Part shown: piece after piece, positions 9,559 to 18,787 of the stretch
Layout of the letters: each line of letters starts with the position of its first letter
How positions within the stretch are numbered: position 1 is the stretch's first letter
From: CAXBCP01 sp963977005
GTDB lineage: Bacteria; Pseudomonadota; Alphaproteobacteria; MPNO01; UBA830
Direction: 5' to 3'
Length of the DNA: 64,000 nt
Assembly (NCBI GenBank): GCA_963977005.1
Contig: CAXBMQ010000023.1
Coordinates: forward strand, 9,560-73,559
Notes under the pieces: model-generated
The model's input: the letters and a program-made list of their open reading frames with translations, nothing else
What the model was told of the DNA's origin: nothing
Database searches by the model: none
Position numbers and translations under genes: made by a program

Positions 9559-11693
9559 GCGCCGCGTCCCGCAAGCAGACCGATCACGGATTTGCGCATC
9601 CCTTCGACCGCCCGTTCCAGCATGCCGGGGTTGCGCACGCGTTCGGCCCGGTAGAACGACGGGCACAGCACCGCGGCATGGCTGACCTCGCCGCACAGCC
9701 CGCAGCCGACGCAGCTGTTGTTGACGCTGGCAACCGGGTCGTCGCGCAGCGGATCGGGGTTTGGCTTGATCGTCAGGCTGGGACAGCCGGACAGCCGGAT
9801 GCAGGAATGATCGCCGGTGCAGACCTCGTCGTCGATCCCGAAACGTGGCAGTTCGACGCGTTTCCCGCTTTTGAGCTTCTCGGCGTTCTCGCCGCGCAGG
9901 CGGCGCTGCCGGGCAAGCTGGCATTCGCCGTCGGCAATGATGATCTTGAGCCCCTTTTCGGGCGTCGTCAGCGCTTCGCGCAGCGTGTCGACCATTTTGG
10001 CGACCGAATAGGTCCGCACCTTGCGCATCCACGGCACCCCGAGGGCCTCCAGCGTCTTTTCAATCGACATCCCGGGATTACGCCCGCCGCGCCCCTTGGC
10101 GCTGGACGGGATGAATTGCTGTCCCGTCGCCGAGGTGAACCCGTTCTGCATGATCACCAGAACGGCATCGCCCTCGTTCAGCATATTGGCGATGACGCCG
10201 GTGGTCAGGCCGTTATGCCAGAACCCGCCATCGCCCATGATCGAGATCGAGCGCTTGTCCTGAAACGGCGAGACGGCGGCGGCACTGGCAAGCGACATGC
10301 CGTAGCCGAGGATGGAATTACCCATCGAGAACGGTTCGAACGTCGCGAAAGCATGACAGCCGATATCGGCGGCGATGTGCACCTTGCCAATCTCTTCCTG
10401 CAGCAGTTTCAGCGCCGAAAATACCGGACGTTCGGGGCACCCCGTGCAGAACTGCGGCGGGCGCGGCGGCAGTGCCGCCGGGAACGCAGCCTCGGCGCCG
10501 GCCATCGCCGCACCGATACGATCGGCCTCGGCACGTATCCGGGCGGGATCGCCGATACCGAGCCCTTCGGCCTCGATAAAGCCCATCAGCCCCTGATGCA
10601 TGACGGCGCCGTTATATTCGCCCGCCATCGGGAACACGTCCTTGCCGTGGATACGGGTCTGAATATCCGCCTTGCGCAGGATCGTGTTGATCTGGTGTTC
10701 GATATATTCGGGATTGCCTTCCTCGACGATCAGGACGGCATCCTTGCCCGCGGCGAACGCCGTCACCTGATCGGGGACCAGCGGGAAGACCACGTTGAGG
10801 ACCATCAGCGGTATTTTGCTGTTGCCGAAATCGTCGGCAAGGCCGAGCCGCGCAAGGCGACGGATCAGCGTGTTGTACAATCCGCCCGGCACGATGATGC
10901 CGAGCCGGTCGATGTCGCCGTCGAAGAATTCGTTGAGCTTGTGATCGCGGATAAACGTCTGCGCGGCGGGCAGACGCTGTTCGACCTTCAGCTTTTCCTG
11001 GACAAAGGTTACAGGCGGATGGGCGAGCTTGCCGTAATTGAACGGTGCAGGCTCTTTTTGCCGCTCCCGCGTATTGATCGGCGGTTTCCTGTTGTCCTTC
11101 GCGATAAATCGCCCCTGGACATGGCAGGACCGGATACGCAATTGCATGATGACCGGCGTATTCGACGCCTCCGACAGCTCGAACGACTTTTCGACGGTAT
11201 CGACGATCGATGTCAGGTTGGGACGCGGATCGACCAGCCACATGCTCGATTTCATCGCCATCGACAGGGTACGTTCCTGGATGATGCTGGCGCCTTCGCC
11301 GTAATCCTCGCCGCTGACGATCAGCGCACCGCCAATCACCCCGGGCGAGGCCAGATTACTGAGCGCGTCCGCCGCGACATTGGTGCCGACGATGGATTTC
11401 CAGCCGACCGCGCCGCGTAGCGGATAGTTTATCGATGCACCGAGCATGGCCGCGGCGGCGGCTTCGTTCGTGCCGGTTTCCACGTGGATGCCCATTTCAT
11501 CCATCAGCTCCTCGGAATCGAGCAACACATCCAACAGATGCGAGACCGGCGCGCCCTGATACCCGCCGACATAGGCGACCCCGGACTGGAGCAGGGCCTT
11601 GGTGACGGCAAGGATGCCCTCGCCGTAAAAGACGTCGCCCTCGCCAAGCCGCAGCGATTCGACTTCCTTGCTGAATGATCTCTCGGCGCTCAT
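9555..11693 (-). CDS. iorA: Indolepyruvate ferredoxin oxidoreductase, alpha subunit
   Basis: This is the thiamine-diphosphate and iron-sulphur subunit (712 residues) of the aryl-pyruvate oxidoreductase. The N-terminal pyrimidine-binding domain begins GEGDVFYGEGILAVTKALLQ; the TPP motif is GDGGFWHNG with the downstream MQNGFTSATG. Near the C-terminus lie the cysteine clusters GDHSCIRLSGCPSL and NSCVGCGLCG...LCP for [4Fe-4S] binding. The ATG at 11693 has GGGGAG just upstream; the frame stays open to 12503 but that stretch is antisense to selA. It feeds aromatic amino acid catabolism, in keeping with the hmgA-fahA operon nearby. It is divergent from selA across 124 bp. Confidence 0.93.
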   Translation of the reverse strand: MSAERSFSKEVESLRLGEGDVFYGEGILAVTKALLQSGVAYVGGYQGAPVSHLLDVLLDSEELMDEMGIHVETGTNEAAAAAMLGASINYPLRGAVGWKSIVGTNVAADALSNLASPGVIGGALIVSGEDYGEGASIIQERTLSMAMKSSMWLVDPRPNLTSIVDTVEKSFELSEASNTPVIMQLRIRSCHVQGRFIAKDNRKPPINTRERQKEPAPFNYGKLAHPPVTFVQEKLKVEQRLPAAQTFIRDHKLNEFFDGDIDRLGIIVPGGLYNTLIRRLARLGLADDFGNSKIPLMVLNVVFPLVPDQVTAFAAGKDAVLIVEEGNPEYIEHQINTILRKADIQTRIHGKDVFPMAGEYNGAVMHQGLMGFIEAEGLGIGDPARIRAEADRIGAAMAGAEAAFPAALPPRPPQFCTGCPERPVFSALKLLQEEIGKVHIAADIGCHAFATFEPFSMGNSILGYGMSLASAAAVSPFQDKRSISIMGDGGFWHNGLTTGVIANMLNEGDAVLVIMQNGFTSATGQQFIPSSAKGRGGRNPGMSIEKTLEALGVPWMRKVRTYSVAKMVDTLREALTTPEKGLKIIIADGECQLARQRRLRGENAEKLKSGKRVELPRFGIDDEVCTGDHSCIRLSGCPSLTIKPNPDPLRDDPVASVNNSCVGCGLCGEVSHAAVLCPSFYRAERVRNPGMLERAVEGMRKSVIGLLAGRGA

Positions 11694-11817
11694 ATCCGTC
11701 TCCCCTGATGCCTGCGATGGCAGACTTTGGATAGATTTATACGCGCGTTTCACAATATTGGCACGAGTCCATCGCGCCGATTGCCTATCCTGCCACAGCC
11801 GGTATTCTCCCGGCGAC

Positions 11818-13224
11818 ATGACACAAAAAACATCTTCTCTCATGGCCCGGTTGCCGTCGGTCGACAGGCTGCTGAAAGCGGAAGCATGCGCGCCGCTGAT
11901 CGACGCCTTCGGCCGCACCGAAACGACGGCAGCGATCCGCGAGACGCTCGCAGGAATCCGCGATAAAATGGCCGCATCGGGCGGCGAACCGCCGGAAGAT
12001 CCGGCCATCATCGATGCGATATCGGATGCGCTGGCACGAAATGCAGCCCCGTCCCTGCGCCCGGTCTTCAACCTGACGGGGACGGTACTGCACACCAACC
12101 TGGGCCGGGCATCGCTGCCGGACGAGGCCATAGAAGCCGTGGCCGCTGCCGCGCGGGGTGCAAGCAATCTCGAATACCGTATCGCGGGAGGCAAACGCGG
12201 CGACCGGGACGAACATATCGAAGACCAGCTTTGCGCCATGACCGGCGCGGAAGCCGCCACCATCGTCAATAACAACGCCGCGGCCGTGATGCTGGTCCTG
12301 AATACTTTCGCACTCGGCAGGGAAGTGCCGACATCGCGCGGCGAACTGATCGAAATCGGCGGCTCGTTCCGGATGCCCGATATCATGGCGCAGTCCGGCT
12401 GCAGGCTGGTCGAGGTCGGCACCACCAACCGCACCCACCTGAAAGACTTCGCCGGCGCCATCGGGCCCGACACCGGCATGATCATGAAAGTGCATACCAG
12501 CAACTACGTGGTCGAGGGCTTTACCGCCGAGGTGCCGGAACCGGATCTCGCCAGACTGTGCCACGATAGCGGCATCCCCTTCGCCATCGATCTCGGCAGC
12601 GGTACCCTGACCGATCTGGCACAGTTCGGCCTGCCGCATGAGCCGACCCCGATGGAAGCCATGAAACACGGCGCCGACGTCGTCACGTTTTCCGGCGACA
12701 AGCTTCTGGGCGGACCCCAGGCCGGCATCATCGTCGGCACGAAGGAATACATCGCGCGGATCAAGAAAAACCCGATGAAGCGCGCGCTCCGCTGCGACAA
12801 GATGACGATTGCCGCCCTGTCTGCCGTGCTGCGGCTGTATGCCGACCCCGACCGACTGGTCGAACGCGTGCCGACCCTCCGCCTGCTGGCGCGGCCGGTC
12901 GATACCATCCGGGGTGTCGCCGAACGGATAGGCCCGGCGCTGGCGGCAGCGATCGACGGCTTCGGATCGGTCACCGATACAGCTTGCGAAAGCCAGATCG
13001 GCTCCGGCGCGCTGCCGACACGCCGCATCCCGAGCGCAGGTCTCGCGATCACGCCCAATGCCAAAAGCGGCACGGCCCTGAACGCCCTGGCGGAAGCATT
13101 TCGCGCGCTGCCGATACCTGTAATCGGGCGCATCCAGGACGATACATTCATTCTCGACCTCCGCTGTCTTGAAGACGAGGACGGCTTTACGGCACAGCTT
13201 CCGGCGCTTGATCTTCCGCGATGA
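11818..13224 (+). CDS. selA: L-seryl-tRNA(Sec) selenium transferase
   Basis: SelA converts seryl-tRNA(Sec) to selenocysteinyl-tRNA(Sec) using selenophosphate. The protein has 468 residues. The pyridoxal-phosphate lysine is Lys295 in FSGDKLLGGPQAG, the same position as in E. coli SelA. Other conserved blocks are LTGTVLHTNLGRA, NNNAAAVML, GSFRMPDIM, EVGTTNRTHLKDF and DLGSGTL. The start at 11818 (MTQKTSS) gives the normal N-terminus; the open frame reaching back to 11668 is antisense to the iorA start. Its stop overlaps the selB start (ATGA). It is the first gene of selA-selB-selC, which allows UGA to be read as Sec in this organism. Confidence 0.96.
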   Translation: MTQKTSSLMARLPSVDRLLKAEACAPLIDAFGRTETTAAIRETLAGIRDKMAASGGEPPEDPAIIDAISDALARNAAPSLRPVFNLTGTVLHTNLGRASLPDEAIEAVAAAARGASNLEYRIAGGKRGDRDEHIEDQLCAMTGAEAATIVNNNAAAVMLVLNTFALGREVPTSRGELIEIGGSFRMPDIMAQSGCRLVEVGTTNRTHLKDFAGAIGPDTGMIMKVHTSNYVVEGFTAEVPEPDLARLCHDSGIPFAIDLGSGTLTDLAQFGLPHEPTPMEAMKHGADVVTFSGDKLLGGPQAGIIVGTKEYIARIKKNPMKRALRCDKMTIAALSAVLRLYADPDRLVERVPTLRLLARPVDTIRGVAERIGPALAAAIDGFGSVTDTACESQIGSGALPTRRIPSAGLAITPNAKSGTALNALAEAFRALPIPVIGRIQDDTFILDLRCLEDEDGFTAQLPALDLPR

Positions 13225-15146
13225 TTATCGCGACGGCCGGCCATGTCGATCATGGCAAAACGCTGCTGATCAAGACCCTGACCGGGATCGACACCGACCG
13301 GCTGCCCGAAGAGAAAAAACGTAACCTGACCATCGATCTCGGGTTTGCCTATCTGCCGCTGGAAGGCGCGGAAACAATCGGTTTCATAGATGTGCCGGGT
13401 CACGAACGGTTTATCCGCAACATGCTGTGCGGTGTCGCCGGGATTGATTTCGTGCTGTTCATCGTCGCCGCCGATGACGGCCCCATGCCGCAGACGCGGG
13501 AACACCTGGCGATCCTCGACCTGCTTGGCGTCAGACGCGGCGCGGTCGCCCTGACCAAGATCGACCGGGTCAGCGAGGAACGCGCCGCCGAGGTTGCCGA
13601 AGACATCGAATTGCTGTTCACGGATACCTCGCTGGAAGGCATTCCGGTCTTTCCGGTTTCCGCCATGACCGGTGCCGGGCTCGACGGGCTTAAAGAGCAT
13701 CTGCTTTCCGTCGCCGCCGATTTGCCGCCGCGCCCGGTGACCGGCAATTTCCGTCTCGCGATCGACCGCAGTTTCGATGTCGTCGGCGCCGGGCTGGTCG
13801 TCACGGGGACGGCATTTTCGGGCCGGATCAACGCGGACGAGGCCGCCCGCGTGCTGGGCGCAGAGATGGACGTGCGCATCCGCGGTATTCACGCACAGAA
13901 CGCAAAGGCCGAAAGCGGCCGCGCAGGGCAACGCTGCGCGCTTAATCTCGCCGGTACCGGTCTCGACAAGGACCTGATCGAGCGCGGCGACTGGGTCGTG
14001 ACCGGCAACCTGCCGGCGCCTGCGCACAAGCTGGATATCCGGCTGCGCGTTCTCAAATCCGAAAGCCGCGCGCTGGCGCACTGGACGCCGGTCCATGTCC
14101 ATCTGGGCGCTGCGGAAACCACCGGGCGCGTCGCCATCCTGGGGGCGACAAGCATCGCCCCCGGCGAAAGCGGTCTGGCGCAGATCGTCCTCGACCGGCC
14201 GGTCGGCGCGGTCCATGGCGACGGGCTGATCCTGCGCGACCAGTCGGCCCAGCGGACCCTGGGCGGCGGTCGGGTGATCGACCTGTTTCCGCCGGCCCGC
14301 GGCCGCGCCAGGCCCGACCGCCTCGCATTCCTCCACGCCATGGAAGACCCGGATGACGGCACCGCCCTGTCGGCGCTTCTGGAAGCGATGCCCAACGGGC
14401 TGCACCTCGACCGGTTTGCGGCGACGCGTAACCTGACGGATGACGATATGGCGGCGCTGGCCGAGCTCGTGCCGATGAAAGCGGTGCGGACCGAGACGGG
14501 CACACTGGGTTTTTCCGATGAACGCTGGGCCGCACTGCGCGACGCCGTGCTCGAAGGTCTCGCCGCCTGGCACAAAAAGTCTCCCGACACGGTCGGTCCC
14601 GGTGAAAACCGCATTCTCGCCGGGACCGGCGCCCGTCTGCCGCCGGAAGCAGCCGTTGCCATTGCCGCCGAACTGGTCCGCGAAAAAGTCATCGTCAAGG
14701 AAGGCATGGGTGTACGCCTGCCGTCACACCAGCCGAGCCTGCAGGGCGCGGACGCGACGAACTGGAAAAAGATCAAACCGCTTTTGCTGGACGGCGGTCT
14801 GCGCCCGCCCGTTGTGGTCGAGATCGCGGAAGCCATCGGCAGCGAACCCCGCAAGGTGGAATCGCTGCTGGTGCGTGCCGGGCGGCACGGGCTGGTGGTG
14901 CGGATCGCGAAAAACCGGTTCTACCCGCCGGAATCCCTGCGCAAGCTGGCGGAGATTGCCGAGACGGTGTCCGCCGATGTCGAGGACGGCATGGTCACGG
15001 CGGCGAATTTTCGGGATGCCACCGATGTCGGCCGCAATCTCGCCATCGAGGTGCTGGAATTTTTCGACAAGGTGAAATTCACCCGCCGCGTCGGTGACGG
15101 GCACGAGGTTATCCGGCCTGCGTCGGAAGCCTTTAGCGGCGACTGA
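13221..15146 (+). CDS. selB: Selenocysteine-specific elongation factor SelB
   Basis: SelB is the GTPase that delivers Sec-tRNA to ribosomes stalled at a UGA next to a SECIS hairpin. This 641-residue protein has the EF-Tu-like G domain (GHVDHGKT at 7-14, DVPGH at 57-61, LTKID near 110-114), then the beta-barrel domains and, from about residue 370, the winged-helix repeats that bind SECIS RNA (for example KVESLLVRAGRHGLVVRIAK and RNLAIEVLEFFDKVKFTRRV). It is translationally coupled to selA and followed 25 bp later by the tRNA-Sec gene. No selD is present in the window, so selenophosphate synthetase must be encoded elsewhere. Confidence 0.96.
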   Translation: MIIATAGHVDHGKTLLIKTLTGIDTDRLPEEKKRNLTIDLGFAYLPLEGAETIGFIDVPGHERFIRNMLCGVAGIDFVLFIVAADDGPMPQTREHLAILDLLGVRRGAVALTKIDRVSEERAAEVAEDIELLFTDTSLEGIPVFPVSAMTGAGLDGLKEHLLSVAADLPPRPVTGNFRLAIDRSFDVVGAGLVVTGTAFSGRINADEAARVLGAEMDVRIRGIHAQNAKAESGRAGQRCALNLAGTGLDKDLIERGDWVVTGNLPAPAHKLDIRLRVLKSESRALAHWTPVHVHLGAAETTGRVAILGATSIAPGESGLAQIVLDRPVGAVHGDGLILRDQSAQRTLGGGRVIDLFPPARGRARPDRLAFLHAMEDPDDGTALSALLEAMPNGLHLDRFAATRNLTDDDMAALAELVPMKAVRTETGTLGFSDERWAALRDAVLEGLAAWHKKSPDTVGPGENRILAGTGARLPPEAAVAIAAELVREKVIVKEGMGVRLPSHQPSLQGADATNWKKIKPLLLDGGLRPPVVVEIAEAIGSEPRKVESLLVRAGRHGLVVRIAKNRFYPPESLRKLAEIAETVSADVEDGMVTAANFRDATDVGRNLAIEVLEFFDKVKFTRRVGDGHEVIRPASEAFSGD

Positions 15147-15171
15147 AAGTCGGGTATTGTCGCGCCGCGTC

Positions 15172-15267
15172 GGAAGAGAATCGTTCCCCGGTGGGGCGCC
15201 CGGTCTTCAAAACCGGTGAGGGGCGTCAGACGTCCCTGGTGGGTTCGACTCCCACTCTTTTCCGCCA
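15172..15267 (+). tRNA. selC: tRNA-Sec (anticodon TCA)
   Basis: This is a 96-nt selenocysteine tRNA. The 8-bp acceptor stem GGAAGAGA pairs with TCTTTTCC (one G-T), followed by G73 and an encoded CCA. The anticodon stem CCGGT/ACCGG closes the loop CTTCAAA with anticodon TCA at 15207-15209. The extended D stem (CGTTCC/GGGGCG), long variable arm (GGGGCGT/ACGTCCC) and T arm (GTGGG TTCGACT CCCAC) are as in E. coli selC. Its place directly behind selB confirms the call and shows that UGA is decoded as Sec here. Confidence 0.97.
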
Positions 15268-15388
15268 ATTTTCCTTAAATTTATACCGGCCCACCTGTTT
15301 CGACCAACAGGCGGGAGTCGTCCGTCATTCATGCCAGGGATACAGGCCGGGACAGCAAATTCCCAAAAACCACTTGTACACAAGTTAA

Positions 15389-16294
15389 ATGGCTGGCATG
15401 GTCCGGAAGCGTCAACCAACCGGAGCGTTCGACTTGCCCACACTCGCAGGCACTGACGGCACATCGCTGTATTACGAGGAGACCGGCACGGGCGACGCCG
15501 TGCTGTTCATCCACGAATTCGCCGGCAACCACCGGACCTGGGGCGCCCAGATGAAGGTGCTTGGCAAGACCCACCGCTGCATTGCGTATTCGGCCCGCGG
15601 CTACCCGCCCTCGGATGTGCCGGCAAGTGACGATGCCTATAGCCAGGACATTGCCGTCGGCGACGCGATCGCGGTGCTGGATACGCTGAACATCGACCGC
15701 GCGCATATCGTCGGGCATTCGATGGGCGCCTATACCGCATTGCATGTCGGCCTGAACCATCCGGAGCGCTGCCTGTCGGTTTCGGCGCTCGGCTGCGGAT
15801 GGGGCTCCCACCCGGACGAGCGCGAAACCGCGCGCGGCCTGTGCGAAGATATCGCGGTCATGTTCCGCGAAAAGCCGATTGCCGAATCCGCTGCGACCTA
15901 TGCCCGGTTCCCGATGCGTCATACGTTCGAAGCAAAGGATCCGGCAGGCTTTGCAGCGTTCGAGAAAATCCTCGGCGGATTGTCCCCGGAAGGGGCCGCG
16001 CTCACGATGCTCAACCTGCAGCGCGACCGGCCGACGCTCTGGGACATGGAGCAAAAGCTCAAAGAATTCGCGCCGCCACTGCTTGTGCTGGTCGGCGACG
16101 AAGACCACCCCTGCCTCGACGGCAGCCTGTTTCTCAAACGCACGGTGCCGACGGCAGCGCTTCAGATCGTGCCGCGCGCCGGTCACACCATCACCATGGA
16201 AGAACCGGCGATCGTGAACGCCGCGCTTGAAAACATCTTTGCCGCTGCATCGGACGGCACCTGGATGAATCACCGCAAAGACGAAAACGCATAA
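15389..16294 (+). CDS. Alpha/beta hydrolase
   Basis: This is a serine hydrolase of the alpha/beta fold, 301 residues from the first ATG. The nucleophile elbow is GHSMG in AHIVGHSMGAYTALH; the acid is probably in LVGDEDHPCL and the base His in RAGHTITMEEP. It resembles ring-fission-product hydrolases and enol-lactonases, but the substrate cannot be read from sequence. The start is uncertain: ATG at 15389 has no clear Shine-Dalgarno, while a TTG at 15434 has GGAG eight bases upstream and would begin right before the conserved region. It is the first gene of a catabolic run that continues with SDR, amidase, MarR and a molybdenum hydroxylase. Confidence 0.85.
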   Translation: MAGMVRKRQPTGAFDLPTLAGTDGTSLYYEETGTGDAVLFIHEFAGNHRTWGAQMKVLGKTHRCIAYSARGYPPSDVPASDDAYSQDIAVGDAIAVLDTLNIDRAHIVGHSMGAYTALHVGLNHPERCLSVSALGCGWGSHPDERETARGLCEDIAVMFREKPIAESAATYARFPMRHTFEAKDPAGFAAFEKILGGLSPEGAALTMLNLQRDRPTLWDMEQKLKEFAPPLLVLVGDEDHPCLDGSLFLKRTVPTAALQIVPRAGHTITMEEPAIVNAALENIFAAASDGTWMNHRKDENA

Positions 16295-16316
16295 ACACTG
16301 GACAGAGGAGTCGACA

Positions 16317-17126
16317 ATGGACCTGCAACTCAAAGGAAAGACCGCCCTGATCACCGGCGGCAGCGAAGGCATCGGCAAGGGAATCGCCATGGGACTGGCG
16401 GAAGAAGGCGTCGATGTCGCCATCTGTTCGCGCCGGCCGGAACCGCTCGAAGCGGCGGCGCAGGAAATCCGCGATGCGACCGGCGTCAAAGTGGTCGCGA
16501 TCCCGACCGACCTGACCGACGACGACCAGTGCCGCAAGTTCATCGAACAGGGCGCGAAGGAACTGGGCCGCGTCGATATCATGGTCAACAATGCCGGCTC
16601 GTCCCCCGGCGGCGTGATCGAGACCCTGACCGAAGAAGACTGGGCGCAGTCGCTGCAGCTCAAATTCATGGGCTATGTGCGCTGCCTGCGCTACGTGCTG
16701 CCGATCATGGTCGAACAGGGCGGCGGGCGCGTCGTCAACCTGATCGGCAATGACGGCGTGAAACCGTCATACTGGGAAATCGCGCCGGGTGCGGCGAATG
16801 CCGCCGGCCAGAACCTGACGATGTCGCTTGCCGGGCAGTACGGCAAGAACAATATCAGCTTTGTCGCCGTCAACCCGGGCCCGGTTCGCACCGAGCGCTG
16901 GGCCGGCCTGGTCAAGGCGATGGCGCGGGACATGGACCTATCCATCGAGGAAGCCGACAAACTGGCGCCGTCCTCTATCCCTCTGGGACGGATTGCGGAG
17001 ACCAAGGAAGTCGCCGATCTCTGCGTCATGCTCGCGTCGCCGCTGATGCACTTCGTTAACGGCACCCAGATCGAGATCGATGGCGGTCAGGAAAAATCGC
17101 TCATGGACCGGCTGCGGGACCGTTAA
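16317..17126 (+). CDS. SDR-fold oxidoreductase with altered active site
   Basis: This 269-residue protein has the Rossmann dinucleotide motif TGGSEGIG (13-20) and NNAG (91-94) of short-chain dehydrogenases, and ends with the usual NGTQIEIDGGQ. Where the catalytic YxxxK should be, aligned by the conserved AA..NLT..LA helix that follows, the sequence reads PGAAN: Pro157 and Asn161 replace Tyr and Lys, and the Ser position is Gly/Asn. A nearby Tyr152 might substitute. It may be an atypical SDR or a non-dehydrogenase. GAGGAG sits just before the ATG. It lies 22 bp behind the hydrolase gene and 8 bp before the amidase gene. Confidence 0.88.
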   Translation: MDLQLKGKTALITGGSEGIGKGIAMGLAEEGVDVAICSRRPEPLEAAAQEIRDATGVKVVAIPTDLTDDDQCRKFIEQGAKELGRVDIMVNNAGSSPGGVIETLTEEDWAQSLQLKFMGYVRCLRYVLPIMVEQGGGRVVNLIGNDGVKPSYWEIAPGAANAAGQNLTMSLAGQYGKNNISFVAVNPGPVRTERWAGLVKAMARDMDLSIEEADKLAPSSIPLGRIAETKEVADLCVMLASPLMHFVNGTQIEIDGGQEKSLMDRLRDR

Positions 17127-17134
17127 CGGACAAC

Positions 17135-18328
17135 ATGTCCCGCCAACCGGACCTGCATAATGCCTTTGTCGAACAGGCGGAAATCGAGGGCGTGCCCGGC
17201 GGGCCGCTCTCGGGCCTGACCTTTGCGGTAAAGGACAATATTGCCGTCAGGGATCGGATGTTTACGGCGGGTCACCCGCTGTTTGCCGACCGCCGCGCGT
17301 CGGACTCCGCGCCGGCCGTAGCGGCCCTGCTGGCCGCCGGGGCCGATTTTATCGGTATGGCGCAAACCGATGCGGGCGGGTTCGGTGCGTCGACACCGCA
17401 GACAAAAAACCCGGCCGCCCCCGGTCTTGTCGTCGGCGGGTCGTCAGGCGGGTCGGCCGCAGCGGTCGCTGCCGGTCACTGCGATTTCGCCGTCGGCACG
17501 GATACGGGTGGCAGTGTGCGCATTCCCGCCGCCTGTACCGGCCTCTACGGGTTCAAACCGAGCTATGGCCGCGTGTCGAATGACGGGGTGTTTCCGCTGA
17601 CCCCGCAGATCGACCATGTCGGCATTATCGCCGCGGATCTGGATGTGCTGGCGCATGCCGGCACGGTTCTGATCGGCAGCGAGAAACAAGCCGGCGTCCT
17701 GCCGGGGAAAATCCGGATTGCCGTCGAGATCGACCGGGCAGACCTGTTCGATCCCGCGATCTCTGCCGAGCTCGACGAGGTCGCCGCGACGCTTGCCGCG
17801 GCGGGGCATGACGTCGAACGGCTGGCCGTTCCGGGCCGCGAGCAGATCGCCGATGCGCATGGTGTGATCGTCCTGTCGGAAGCCGCGGCGATCTATGCGG
17901 ACCTGACCGAAGACCAGCGCAGCAATCTGGGCAAAGCCGCGGCAAGTGCCCTGCGCCATGCGGAGAATCTGCAGGCCGAGGAAATTACAGCGGCCTGGGA
18001 ATGGGCGCGCGCAGCGGATGGACGGCTTCAGAAAATATTCGATAACCGCGATGTCCTGATCTCGCCGACCCTCCCGATAGCGCCGCCGCCGGTCGATGCC
18101 CGCCGGATTGCCCTGGGCGGTGCGGACCGCCCCGTCGTGGTTGCGATGACCCTGCTGACCTGTCTTGCCAACCTGACCGGCAACCCGGTCGTCGGCCTGC
18201 CCAATCCGTTATCGTCGGCCCTGCCGAAAACCGGTTTGCAGCTTCTCGGTGCCCTGCAGGGCGACGAGGACCTGTTCGGGATCGCCGCGCGGGTCGAAGC
18301 GGACCTCGCCGGGGAAATGCCGTCATGA
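17135..18328 (+). CDS. Amidase signature-family amidase
   Basis: This 397-residue member of the amidase signature family hydrolyses a C-N amide bond. The Ser-cisSer-Lys triad can be placed: Lys33 in FAVKDNI, Ser103 in GGSSGGS and the nucleophile Ser127 in GTDTGGSVR, with the standard 24-residue spacing between the serines. At about 400 residues it is shorter than GatA (about 480) and resembles AtzF/allophanate-type or small catabolic amidases; no GatB or GatC genes are near. Its stop overlaps the start of the MarR gene (ATGA). Together with the molybdenum hydroxylase it suggests breakdown of an N-containing ring or amide (inference). Confidence 0.9.
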   Translation: MSRQPDLHNAFVEQAEIEGVPGGPLSGLTFAVKDNIAVRDRMFTAGHPLFADRRASDSAPAVAALLAAGADFIGMAQTDAGGFGASTPQTKNPAAPGLVVGGSSGGSAAAVAAGHCDFAVGTDTGGSVRIPAACTGLYGFKPSYGRVSNDGVFPLTPQIDHVGIIAADLDVLAHAGTVLIGSEKQAGVLPGKIRIAVEIDRADLFDPAISAELDEVAATLAAAGHDVERLAVPGREQIADAHGVIVLSEAAAIYADLTEDQRSNLGKAAASALRHAENLQAEEITAAWEWARAADGRLQKIFDNRDVLISPTLPIAPPPVDARRIALGGADRPVVVAMTLLTCLANLTGNPVVGLPNPLSSALPKTGLQLLGALQGDEDLFGIAARVEADLAGEMPS

Positions 18329-18771
18329 CAGCCGATCCGTCGGATATCGTCGCGCTGGACGACTACGCGCTGGACGAGCAGATCGGGTTCCGGCTGCGTC
18401 TCGCGCTGCAGCGGCACACGGCCATCTTTTTCGCGCATATGGACCTCGGACTGACCCAGACACAGTTCGCGGTCCTCGCGCGGCTCTGGGAATCGGGGGA
18501 ATGTTCGCAGAACGAGCTGGGACGTTCGGCCGCCATCGATTCCGCGACCATATGGGGCGTCGTGCAGCGACTTCAGGCCGCCGGGCTGGTCGCGACGAAG
18601 CCTCACCCGTCAGACAAACGCCGCCGCATGGTCAGCCTGACGACGCTGGGACGCACCACGATGGAGACGGCAATCGCCAAGGCGCAGCGCTCCAACGAGG
18701 AAACGCTGGCGCCACTGACGGCAGCGGAACGCAAATCGCTGATCGCCCTGTTGAGCAAGTTAAGCGACTGA
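18325..18771 (+). CDS. MarR-family transcriptional regulator
   Basis: This 148-residue winged-helix protein shows the MarR pattern: dimerisation helices at both ends, a recognition helix region CSQNELGRSAAIDSATIWGVV, and the wing LVATKPHPSDKRRRMVSLTT (the DxRxxxxxLT motif). The start overlaps the amidase stop. As the only regulator in this catabolic run it probably controls it, with a pathway intermediate as the effector (inference). MarR regulators of aromatic or N-heterocyclic pathways are often embedded in the operon this way. Confidence 0.92.
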   Translation: MTADPSDIVALDDYALDEQIGFRLRLALQRHTAIFFAHMDLGLTQTQFAVLARLWESGECSQNELGRSAAIDSATIWGVVQRLQAAGLVATKPHPSDKRRRMVSLTTLGRTTMETAIAKAQRSNEETLAPLTAAERKSLIALLSKLSD

Positions 18772-18787
18772 GGATAGGGACCCGACC

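Noticed and set aside
7747..9654. 635-codon + strand open frame opposite iorB
   Set aside because: Antisense shadow; the minus strand has the recognised oxidoreductase motifs.
9678..11420. 580-codon + strand open frame opposite iorA
   Set aside because: Antisense shadow of a gene with intact TPP and iron-sulphur motifs.
12504..14573. 689-codon minus strand open frame opposite selA and selB
   Set aside because: It spans two overlapping conserved genes of the other strand and has no family motifs.
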